From Alloactinosynnema sp. L-07 (GTDB taxonomy: Bacteria; Actinomycetota; Actinomycetes; Mycobacteriales; Pseudonocardiaceae): 64,000 nt of DNA. A program made the position numbers and the translations under genes. The stretch lies in the NCBI RefSeq assembly GCF_900070365.1, contig NZ_LN850107.1, positions 7,130,001-7,194,000 of the forward strand, written 5' to 3'. Below are positions 34,999 to 46,300 of this stretch, piece by piece (position 1 is the stretch's first letter; each line of letters opens with the position of its first letter). The notes beneath the pieces were generated by a model. It did not search any database. It saw only the letters and a program-made list of their open reading frames with translations, and had not been told where the DNA came from.

Positions 34999-37113
34999 CT
35001 ACAGGTCGCCGCCGACAGGGCGCCCGCGGTCGGGCGCGCGGGGGAGGTCGAGCCGGGAGGGCCACCAGATCGCGCGGCCGATGTCGACGGCCAGGGCGGG
35101 GACCAGCAGGGAGCGCACGAGCAGGGTGTCGAGCAGGACACCGAAGGCGACGATGAAGGCGATCTGGGCGAGGAACAGGATCGGGATGACGGCCAGCGCG
35201 GCGAAGGTCGCGGCGAGCACGACGCCCGCCGAGGTGATCACGCCGCCGGTCAGGGTCAGGCCCCGCAGGGTGCCCGCCCTGGTGCCGAGGGTCTTGGACT
35301 CCTCGCGGACCCGGGTCATCAGGAAGATGTTGTAGTCGATCCCGAGCGCCACCAGGAACACGAAGCCGAACAGCGGCACGACCGGGTCCGCGCCCGGGAA
35401 CCCGAGGATGTGGTTGAACACCAGCGCGGCCACGCCCATGGTCGCGGCGAAGGACAGGACGACGGTCCCGATGAGCAGCGCGGGTGCCAGCAGTGAGCGC
35501 AGCAGCAGCGCGAGCACGAGGAAGATCACCAGCAGGACGATCGGGATGATCACCGTCCGGTCGCGCTTCGAGGTCTCCTGGGTGTCGAGCTGGATCGCGG
35601 TGGGCCCGCCGACCATCGCTTCGGCGCCGGGGATCTGGTGGACCCGTTCCCGGATGCGCTTCACCGTGTCGACGGCGGGCGCCGAGTCCGCGGCGTCGGC
35701 CAGCACGACGTCGATCTTCACCAGGCCGTCCACGACGCGGGGAGCGCCGTCGCGGCCCGCGGTCACCGTCGCGGTGGACACGCCGTCGACGCGGGTGGCG
35801 GTGAGCACCTCGGTTGCCCGCTCGGCCTTGGCGATCACGATGGTCGGGGCCCCGGTGCCGCCGGGGAAGTGGCGGGAGACGACCTGCTGTCCGGCCACGG
35901 AGTCGACCTCGGTCAGGAACACCTCGGACTGAGCGGTGCCGCCTGCCTTCAGCTGCGGCAGGAACGCGACACCGACCAGCAGCACCAGCGTCGTGCCGAT
36001 CCAGATCGCGCGGGGCGCGCGGCCGATCCAGCTCGCCACCCGGTGCCAGGCGCCGCTGGTCTCCGGGTGCGGCGAGCCCAGGGTGGGACGCAGCGGCCAG
36101 AACACGGCCCGGCCGAACAGCGCGAGCACGGCGGGCAGGAACGTGGTGGTCGCCAGCAGCGCCGCCGCGATGCCGATGGCCGCGACCGGGCCCAGGCCGC
36201 GGTTGGAGTTGAGATCGCTGAACAGCAGGCACAGCACACCGAGCACGACCGTGCCCGCCGACGCGGCGATCGGTTCGATGGTGGCCAGCCAGGACGTGCG
36301 CAGTGCTTGGTAGCGGTCGTCGGTGTCGCGCAGTTCCTCGCGGAACCGCGAGACGAGCAGCAGCGCGTAGTCGGTGGCCGCGCCGAAGACCAGGATGAAC
36401 AGGATGCCCTGGCTCTGGCCGTTGAGGTCGAGAATGTCGCGCTCGGCCAGCAGATACACCGTCAGGCTGGCCAGCCCGAGCGCGAACACCGCCGACAGCA
36501 GCACCACCAGCGGCAGCAGCGGGCTGCGGTAGACGACGATCAGGATCGCGACCACCACCGCACCGGCCACCAGCAGCAGCAGGCCATCGATGCCCGCGAA
36601 CGCCTCCTTGAGGTCCGCGAGCTGCGCGGCGGGCCCGGTCACCAGCACCGTGAGCCCGTCGGGCCTGCCCTCGGCCAGCACGGCCCGGACGGCGGTGACC
36701 ACCTCGGCCGGATCGAGGTCGCCGTCGACCGCGATCACGGCCTGACGCGCCGCGGCCGGGGGCTGGCCGGTCGTGCGGATCGCCGCGACCACACCGTCGA
36801 TGGTGTCGAGCTTGGCCAGCCGATCGGCCAGGAACCGGTCGTCCGCGGGCGTGACCCCGCTCAGCCGCTCCGCGACCACCACGGCGGGCAGCACCTTGCC
36901 GTCGGCGAACCTCGCCTGCAGTTCGTTGACCTGGGTGGCCTCCGCCGACCGGGGCAGGAACGTGGCGCTGTCCTGCTCGGCGACCGCGCTGAGCTTCCCG
37001 GCGAACGGTCCGCCGACCGCGCCGACCACCAGCCAGCCGAGGATCAGCAGCGCGGGCAGGAGCCAGCGTCGGCGGGCCGTGCTCGGGCGGGTTGGGTCGG
37101 TCGTGGCACTCAC
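34999..37113 (-). CDS. MMPL family (RND) transporter
   Basis: 704 aa with two repeated halves, each a large extracytoplasmic domain and a membrane bundle. Conserved Asp-Tyr pairs lie in the proton-relay helices (GAATDYALLLVSRFREEL, LGIDYNIFLMTRVREE). MMPL proteins export lipids, fatty-acyl conjugates or drugs. GTG 37113 is preceded by GAGGGGG. It is divergent from the giant secreted protein gene across a 205 bp gap, so a shared promoter region is possible. Confidence 0.92.
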   Translation of the reverse strand: MSATTDPTRPSTARRRWLLPALLILGWLVVGAVGGPFAGKLSAVAEQDSATFLPRSAEATQVNELQARFADGKVLPAVVVAERLSGVTPADDRFLADRLAKLDTIDGVVAAIRTTGQPPAAARQAVIAVDGDLDPAEVVTAVRAVLAEGRPDGLTVLVTGPAAQLADLKEAFAGIDGLLLLVAGAVVVAILIVVYRSPLLPLVVLLSAVFALGLASLTVYLLAERDILDLNGQSQGILFILVFGAATDYALLLVSRFREELRDTDDRYQALRTSWLATIEPIAASAGTVVLGVLCLLFSDLNSNRGLGPVAAIGIAAALLATTTFLPAVLALFGRAVFWPLRPTLGSPHPETSGAWHRVASWIGRAPRAIWIGTTLVLLVGVAFLPQLKAGGTAQSEVFLTEVDSVAGQQVVSRHFPGGTGAPTIVIAKAERATEVLTATRVDGVSTATVTAGRDGAPRVVDGLVKIDVVLADAADSAPAVDTVKRIRERVHQIPGAEAMVGGPTAIQLDTQETSKRDRTVIIPIVLLVIFLVLALLLRSLLAPALLIGTVVLSFAATMGVAALVFNHILGFPGADPVVPLFGFVFLVALGIDYNIFLMTRVREESKTLGTRAGTLRGLTLTGGVITSAGVVLAATFAALAVIPILFLAQIAFIVAFGVLLDTLLVRSLLVPALAVDIGRAIWWPSRLDLPRAPDRGRPVGGDL

Positions 37114-37318
37114 AGTCGAGACCCCCTCAGATCAGTCGCGAACGGTAACCATCACACCACGCTCAATTCACTCTTCTGTGTGACAGCGCCTGACTGTCCG
37201 ATTCTCCCGTAACGGAGATTTCACCTCCGCCGACTACCCCATGGTGGCTGTGCGCTGCGCCACACCGGACTACACACGGCTGGGGTGTCGGGGCCTTGAG
37301 TCGGGCGAGGGGCTTGGC

Positions 37319-40300
37319 ATGTCCACATCGGCTCGTCGAGGCGCGCGGCGGTTCACCGCTGCCCTGACCAGTTTGGCGCTGGCCGCGCTCGGGTTGTTCG
37401 CCACAGCCCAGCCCGCCACCGCACAGGACCAGGACGTGCAGAAGATCCTCGCGGGGATCGGCGCGTTCGGTGACTTCAGCAAGGCGCTGGCCACCGTCGG
37501 CAAGCTCGGCGAGGCCCTGCCCGTGCTCGGGGTGAGTCCCGGCGCGGCGCTCGGCTTCAACGACCTCATCGACAAGACCGTCCGCGAGCCGCTCCAGGCG
37601 AAGAACACCTTCGCCGAGCTGGCGGGCACCTACCCGCTCGGCGGGGGCAGACCCGGCACCCTGACCATCGCCACCAGCGAGGCCGCCGGGGTCAAGCGGG
37701 TCGACGCGACCCTGCACCTGACCACCGTCGCCGACCAGCAGCCGGTCACCGTGGCCAGCGCCGACCCCGAAGTCGGGTTCACCACGTCCGGCGCGGTCGA
37801 CGTCACCTTCACCCTCGACGCCACCCTGCACTTCGCCTACGACACCGCCCGCGACTGGTTCTACCTGGTCAAGGACGCCGCGTCGCCCAAGTTCACCGTC
37901 GGCGCACACGGCGAGCTCGACCCTGGCGTGGTGCCCACCGCCGGGTTCGGCATCCTCGGCGTCGACCTCGACAAGGCGAACTCGCACGTCATCGTCGACG
38001 CCAACATCTCCGCCACCGCCGACGACCCCGACGGGGACGGCAAGCTCGCCCTCTCCCCGCCCGCCACCGGCACCGGCACCACCGAACTGGCCACCGCGGG
38101 CGCCGCGGCCGGTCTGTTCCACATCGGACTCGCCGCCCCGGCGGGCAAGGTCGACGCCGCCCTCAAGTTCACCGCGAAGCCCCTCGCGGGCGCGTCCGTC
38201 GCGGGCCTCACCGGCACCGTCACCGTGCAGTGGCCCGACATCGCCAGCGGCTCGCCGGTCGTCGGTGTCACCGGGCCCGACCTCGAACAGCTGACCCGGT
38301 TCACCACGCTGAGCCCGCGCGACCTGGTCGAGGGCCTGAGCCACCTGGTCAACTCCGTCGAGGCCATCCAGCGTGCCCAGTGGGGTGACGCGGCCAAGCC
38401 CATCGGCAACGTGAACCTGCCGTTCATGCGCGGCAGCCTGGCCGACGCGGTCAAGGTCGGTGCCGTGCTCGCCAAGTTCATCGATGACAACGTCTTCAAG
38501 GACACCGAGGACAAGGCCAAGGCGGGCCTGCCCAAGTTCACCTCCATCCAGGACCTGTTCACCAAGCTCAACGGCGCGACCCCGCTGACCGGCGGCAGCA
38601 TCGCCGTGTCCGGGGTGAACTTCAACGACACCAGCAAGAAGCTCGAGTTCACCCTGACCATGAAGCAGGACCCGCCGGCGAGCCCGCAGGCGCTCGACCG
38701 CATCGCCACCGAGACCTCCGGGACCGGCGCGGACGTCACCTACACCGACACCACGCTCAAGCACGCCAACAAGACCAAACCGTGGATCGTCGACGGCTTC
38801 AAGGGCCGCATCGTCTCGGCGGGCACCTCGCAGGGCGTGGTGAAGGAGAACTCCGCCGACACGATCACCCTGGAATCCCCGTGGACCGGCGGCAAGCCCG
38901 CTCCCGGCGCCACCTACAAGGTGACCTCGCCGGACCCGATGACCGGCCAGGTCACCTTCGGCGACACCTTCGCGACCAAGGGCCTGCGGGACGCGAACGC
39001 GCTCACCGCGACCGCGACCGTCAAGCCGAGCTACGAGGCCAAGGCCACCCTGGTCCTCGACCTGCGCACGCCCATCAAGGGTGACGCCTGCAAGCCGCTC
39101 GACCCGGACGCCGCCGCCACCGGCTGCCCCTTCGCCGACAAGAACCCCGACGGCACCACGACCCTGGTCACCAGCCTGCCCCGCACGCCGGACCGCTTCC
39201 TGTTGCGCACGGGCGTCGACCTGCTGACCGCCGACGCGCCGGTCGACACCGCCGTCGACGTCAACGGCAGCGTCGGCTACCTCAAGGTGCACATGTCCGG
39301 CCAGCTGAGCCTGGCCAAGAAGGACGGCTCGACGCACCTGCTGACCGTCGCGCTGAAGAAGGTCGGCGACGCCGACGGCGACCTGCCGCTGTCGCAGCTG
39401 TTCCCCAAGCTCGTCGACGACCTGACCACGCCCGCGAAGGAGCCGGAGAACCTGCTCACCATCGCGGTCGGCGGCAAGGCCACGGCGAACGTCTCCCTCG
39501 ACGTCCCTGGCATCACCGACTTCTTCGGCGGCCCGGTCAGCGTCGGGGTGACCATGCCCGACATCACAGACCCGACGAACGTCCAGTTCACCGGGCTCGA
39601 CGCGCTGGACAAGGCCAAGGCGTTCGACTTCGACCCGAACAACCCGCGGGCGATGTTCGGCCAGATCATCAAGGCCCTGCAGATCCTCAACAGCTCGCTC
39701 AAGGCCGTCGACGGCGACGGCGCGGTCAAGACCGCGCTGACCACGCCGCTGCCGGTCGTGGGCAAGTCGCTGTCGGAGCTGATGGGCAGCGCCGACGTCG
39801 GCGCCGGCCCGACCGTCGAGTACGGCAACGTCGACATCAACGGCGTGAGCACCGGCTTCATCAAGGACTCCGCCCGCACCGGCCAGACCGCGTTCAGCGG
39901 TGACCACGAGGCCCGCGCCGTCCTGGTCGGCACCAACGTCGCCGTAGTGGCCAAGGCCGACCCCGCCAACAACCGGGTGCTGCTGGCCCAGCCCTGGGCG
40001 ACCCCGCCCGCCAAGGGAACCGCGTACGCCTTCCGCAGCCCGCTGGAGGACGCGGTCGACAAGCTGACCGCCGCGCCGCCGGACTACCTGCAGGACCTCG
40101 TCGGCGTCCTCAACAAGGCGCTGCCCGCGGGCAGCGGGATCGCGTTCGCCTACAAGGAGGTCAACAACACCCCGTCGATCGTGTTGACCGTCGACATGAA
40201 GCGCAAGGTCGCGACCTCGCAGCCGGTCCGCTTCTCGTTCACCGACAGTCTGGGCACCGGCCGCACCCTGGTCGGGGCCGAGGGCGAGGCCACGGCCAAC

Positions 40301-43300
40301 CTGGCGCTGACCGGGTCGACCAAGCTGGGCTTCGTGCTGCCTCTCGCGGCGGGCTCCGGCCCGGCCGACGCGACCGCGCTGTCGGTCCTGCCTGATTCCA
40401 CAGTGGACTTGACTGCGCACGGCGGCGTCTCCGGTGTGGTCAAGGCGTCGGTCGGCCCACTGTCGATCGCGCTGGGCAACCCGGCCGGTCCGGAGAAGGC
40501 CGTGGCGAACGCGCACTACAACGCCCACCTCGGCTACGGTCCCGGCGGCACCGCGCCGGTCCCGCTGTCGGACTTCATCAAGAACGTCTCGCTGACCCTC
40601 AACGGCGACAACCAGCCCGTGACCTGTGCGGGCGACCCGGCGGCGGGCACCGACCTCGCGCTGTGCGCGGTCATGCCGGTCTACGTCAGCGCCGACAACG
40701 TCAGCTGGAACAAGCTGGCCAGTCCCGGCGACTCGTTCATCGTGCGCCTGCCGCGCACGGGCAACCTGGCCGACGCGTTCGCGTTCACCCCGGACCTGCC
40801 CGGCGGCGTCAAGAGATTCGAGATGCCCACCGACATCGGCCAGAAGATCCTCGACGCGCTGCTCGACTTCTCCCAGTTCGGCGACGGTCTGGAGAAGTAC
40901 CTGGCGATGATCGAGCGGGCGCTGAAGCTGGCCGCGTTCGACGGCAAGCTGCCGCTGGTCGGCGACGACCTGCAGCAGGGCGCCGACGAGTTCGGCAAGC
41001 TGCGCGCCAAGATCCAGGAGGCCATGTCACACCTGCCGGGCGGCGGGCGCGTCAGCAACACCACCGAGCTGACCACCTGGGTCAACAGCCACCTCAAGCC
41101 CGCGGTGGGCGAGGCCGTGACCATCGGCTTCACCTGTGACGCGACGCTGCAACCGGCCACGTCGCCGACCGCGGCGCAGGAGGGCACCAAGGGCACGACC
41201 AAGTACGTCTACGGCGTCGTGGCGACCGCGCAAGGCAAGGACGCACCGCCCGCGCTGGTCGAGGTGACCGACGGCAACGCGACCCTGTCCGGCACCGACA
41301 AGATCCACCTGACCTGGACCAAGTCGCAGTACGCGACCGGGTACAAGATCATCCGCAAGGTCGACCCGAACGGGAACGCCTGGAAGGTCGTGGTCGACAA
41401 CCTGGGCAAGGACGCCACGACGGCCGACGACATCGGCTCGCCGCTCGGCGCGGACTACGTCCCGGCCACGACCAACCCGAAGCTGTCGGACTGCCCGGAC
41501 GGCGCGGCGCTGCAGGACATCACCGGCGCCACGTTCAGCTTCGACCTGTGCAGCGGCAAGGTCGACCCGAGCGACACGTGCGCGAAGGACACGCTGAGCC
41601 TCAACCGGCCGCTCGACATCGGCATCCCCGGCCTCTCGCTGCGGGAGGCCGCCGACCCGGCCAAACGCACCGGTGTGACCGCCGGGCTGTCCTATCGCGT
41701 CCACGTCAAGGTGGGTGTGGACAAGAGCAGCGGCTTCTTCATCGCCACCCAGGACAAGGCCGTCCCGGAGCTGGGTCTCAAGCTCGGCTTCACGCTGCCC
41801 GCGGCCATGAAGGCACAGCTGGCCTTCCTCGAAGTCGACCTCAAGCAGCACGCGGGCGGCGCCACCGACCTGTTCGCGGGCACGTTCTACGTCGACCTGC
41901 ACAAGAAGGGCCAGGCCGCCTGCTTCCAGAACTGCTCGGTCGACGTCGACGCGCGCATCTCGCTGGCCGACCTCGCCGACATCGGGCAGGTCGCCGACGT
42001 CTCGCTCAAGGCGGCCGTCGGGATCGACTGGGACTTCAACGTCAGCGCGGGCCCGTTGCCAGGAATCTCGGGCTGGTTCCACCTCAAGTGGGCCTGGGAG
42101 CTGGGGCAGAAGCCCGGCGACGGCGATCCCGAGATCGCGTTCAACAACATCCAGCTCAACGCGGGCGAGTTCCTCGGCTCGGTGCTCAAACCGATCGTGG
42201 AGAAGGTCGCGCTGTTCACCAAGCCGATCCAGCCGATCCTCGACCAGCTCTACGCGCCGATCCCGGTGCTGTCGGACCTGTCGCGGGCGGTCGGCGGCGG
42301 TGACGTCAACCTGGTCACCATCGCCAAGGAATTCAGCACGCTGGCGGGTGGGCCGGACCTGGAGTTCGTCGACAAGATCCTCAAGACGATCCAGCTGGTC
42401 AGCCAGATCGTGAACAACGGCGGCGCCATCGACGTCGGCTCCTTCCAGGTGTCCGGCCCGCTGGCGAAGACGACGACGAACTCGCCGGACAACGCCCAGT
42501 CGCTCATTACCAGCCCCAGCCTCACCCACCCCGACCTCCGGTCCGAAATGGACTCGAAGTCGGGCAAGGAACTCGTCGGCGAGGGCAAGGCGGGCAACTC
42601 GGCGGGCTTCAGCTTCCCGATCCTCAAGGACCCGGCCAAGCTGTTCGGCCTGATCATGGGCCAGGACGTCGACCTGATCAAGTTCGACTCCGGCCCGCTG
42701 CGCCTGGCGTTCTCCTACAGCCAGTCCTTCGGCCCGGTCTACGCCCCGCCGCCGGTGCTGGTGAACATCTCCGGCAGCGCTTCGGTGGAGGCGCGGTTCC
42801 GCGCCGGCTTCGACACCTTCGGCATCCGCAAGGCGATCGAGACCAAGCAGGCCGCGGAAATCCTTGACTCCATCTACCTGGAGACGACCGACGACGCGGG
42901 CAAGCCGCTGCCGGTGGTGACCTTCCGCGGCGAGCTGGCGGCGGGCGCGGCGGTGAGCGTCGTGCTCATCGAGGTGGGCATCAAGGGCGGCGTCGCCCTG
43001 ACGATCAACCTGAGCTGGGCCGACCCGAACAACGACGGCAAGTTCCGGTTCTTCGAGTTCACCAAGATCGCGCTGCAAAACCCGATGTGTCTGTTCAATA
43101 TGGACGGACGGCTGAGCCTGTTCCTCAAGGTCTACATCACCCTCGGGTTCTCGATCTTCAGCGTGTCGTTCGACTTCACCCTGGCCGACATCACCCTGCT
43201 CGACTTCTCCGTCAAACCGAACTGTGAACCGCCACCACCGGTCCTGGCGAAGGAGAGCGGCGGGACGCTGATCCTCAACGTCGGCAACGACACCCCCGGC

Positions 43301-46300
43301 CGCGGCCACTCGGCGTGGACGGAGCGCGCCAACGAGGAGAAGTGGACGATCACCCAGCTGGTCAAGCCGGGCGGCGGATTCGACGGGTTCGCCGTGAGCG
43401 CGCTCGGGTTCCGTGAGGAGCACCGCAACGCCAACCTGACCAAGGTGTTCGGCAACGCGGCGGGCGACACCGGCAAGCGGGTGTTCGTCTTCCAGGGTGA
43501 CGGCGACAAGAGCGGCGCGGCGAACGACGCCAAGGCCGAGGCCAAGCCGTTCGACAAGGAGGTCGAGATCACTGGCGGGTCGGGCGACGACTCGATCAAG
43601 ACCGGCATCGGCCCGGCCAAGGTCAGCGGCGGTCCCGGCAAGGACCAGCTGACCACCGGCGACCTGCACTCCGCGTTCGGCGGCAAGGGCAAGGCGACGG
43701 TCAACGGCGACGGAGACGACGACTCGATCACCGTCGGCGGCGCGGGCGACACGGTCAACGGCGGCGGCGGCAACGACCGCATCGCGGTGGGCCTTGGTGA
43801 GAACACCGTCGACGGCGGCGATGGCGACGACAACATCGGTGTCGCCTCCGACAGCCCGCTGGCCGCGAGCAACCCGGGCAAGTCGGAGTACGTGGCCCAG
43901 AAGAACACGATCACCGGCGGCCAGGGCAGCGACCGGATCTCCGGTGGCTCGGGCGGCGACGTCATCTACACCGGCCCGCGCTTCGGCGGACCGGACGACG
44001 AGACCGGCGTGGACGACCCGGGCAACCCGGACAAGACCACGGTCGACGGGAACATCGTGGACGCGACCAACACAGTCGACACAGGTACAGGCTCCGACAC
44101 CGTGTACGGCAGCCAGGGCGTGGACAACGTCACCGGGCACTCGACGCTGAGCCAGGTCGACGACCTGCGCGGCGGCGGCAACAAGGACGTCCTGACCGGC
44201 GGATACGGCAAGGACAAGGTCTACGGCGGTCCCGGCGACGACTACGTGATCGCGGAGCCGTCGGATGTCGGCGGCGTGACGTCGAACGGCGTGTTCGGCC
44301 CGGAGCGGGCGGTCAGCAACCGCACGCTGCCCGCCAACACCGCGCCGCAGCCCAAGCTGCTCGTCGGCGGCTACGGCAACGACCACGTCATCGGCGGCGA
44401 CGGCGGGGCGGACATCTTCGGTGACAAGCACGCCAACCCGTGCGTGCCGCCGAGCACCGACCCGGCGTCCAAGCCCCCGGCCGAGCCGCTGGACGCCCAG
44501 GACGGGCGGGACCTGATCAGCGGCGGAACCGGCGTCGAGATCGTCGCGGCCGGTGGCGCGGCGGACAACATCGACACCAGGTCCAACAACGACCGCGCCT
44601 GTGGCCAACTCGGCGACGACGTGATCGCGGGCGGCAACGACAACGACACCATCTACGGCGGCGGCGGCAAGGACCTCGCCTACGGCGACGCGGGCGTGGA
44701 CTCCGTCTACGGCAACGACGCTGACGACACCCTCTACGGGGGCAGCGAGAACGACGTCATCGAGGGCAACAACGGCGCCGACCACGCCTTCGGCAACGGC
44801 GGCTCCGATGTCGTCGTCGGCGGCACGCGCAAGGCGGGCGAGCCCGACAGCGGCGGCGACTTCCTCTACGGCGACGCCGACCGCGACCTGCTCATCGGGG
44901 ACAACGGCAGCGGCGACGCGGTCGCGGGCACCGGCGGGCCGTTCGACCTCGACGGCTTGACCCTGACCGCAGGTGGTCCGGACTTCATCTTCGGCGGCGA
45001 CGCCGACGACCGGGGCTTCGGCGGCCTGGCGCACGACGAGCTGTCCGGCGGGGCGAACGACGACTACCTGGAAGGCAACAACGCCGACGACGTCGTGCAC
45101 GGCGACGGCGGCGAGGACCGGGTGGTCGGCGGCAGCGCCGAAGTGGCGTCCACTGTGGACAACCACAAGGTGGGCAGGCCGGACGTCGGCGACAAGCTGT
45201 TCGGTGACGCGGGTTCCGACCTGATCACGGGCGACAACGCGATTCTGTCCCTTGTGGACGGCGCGCAGGCGTCCCCGATCACCCTCGGGCGCGGCTTCGC
45301 CAAGGCGCACAAGATCGAGCTGCTCGACCTCGGCTACACGCCGACGGCGGGCACCTCGGGCGGCGACGTGATCAGCGGCGGCGGCGACCAGGACGTCATC
45401 TCCGGGCAGGGCGGCGAAGACGCCATCGCGGGCGATGACGCCGACGACTACGCCGAAGGCGGACCGGCGCGCGACACCATCTCGGGCAACGGCGGCCAGG
45501 ACGACCTGGTCGGCGGCAGCTCGACCGAGGAAGCGCCCGGAGTGGGTCAGCCGGATGTCGGCGACCTGATCCACGGCAACGCGGAACAGGACTTGGTCTT
45601 GGGTGACAATGGCTCGCTGGTTCGCTTCGGGCCGCCGAGCAGGCTGACCCAGGAACGCGGGATGACCGGGCGGGCGATCGTGCTGCTCGACCTCGGACTC
45701 ACCCCGCACGCCGACTCCTCCGGTGGCGACGAGGTGTTCGGTGACGACGCGGCCGACGTGCTCCTCGGCCAAGGCGGACCGGACCGCTTGCAGGGCAACG
45801 CCCACGACGACTACGTCGAGGGCAACCAGGGCGTCGACTGGATCGAGGGCGACTCGGGCAACGACGACCTCGTCGGCGGCAGCAGCACCCCGCTGTCCGG
45901 CTCGGGCGCACAGACCTCGGGTCAGCAGGACGGCGCGGACGCCATGTTCGGCGGGCCGGGCGACGACATCGGCGTCGGCGACAACGGCGTCGTGCTGCGG
46001 CCCGGCGCGGGGGAGACCCCGACCAGGGCCACCCAGCGGCTCGCGACGTCTGGCGGCAACCCCATCACCGGCCGGATCGTCCAGAAGTACGACCTGGACA
46101 ACGGCGGGATTCTCAACGCCCCGCCCGCCGACCGGTTCGGCGACGACCGGATGTCCGGTGGCTCCGGGGTGGACGTGCTGTGGGGCCAGGACGGCGGCGA
46201 CTTCGTCTCCGGCGGCGGCCAGGCCGACTACATCGAGGGCAACGGCGGCGCGGACGTGCTGCGCGGCGACCTCGGGCTGGGCGAGCCGTCCAGCGAGACC

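Noticed and set aside
37163..40528. A 1121-residue minus-strand open frame opposite the giant gene
   Set aside because: It is a GC-driven shadow: low-complexity V/G/R/D composition, no motif, and the plus strand has a signal peptide and domain structure.
41027..45805. A 1592-residue minus-strand open frame
   Set aside because: It mirrors the repetitive RTX codons of the plus strand and has no recognisable domain or ribosome site.
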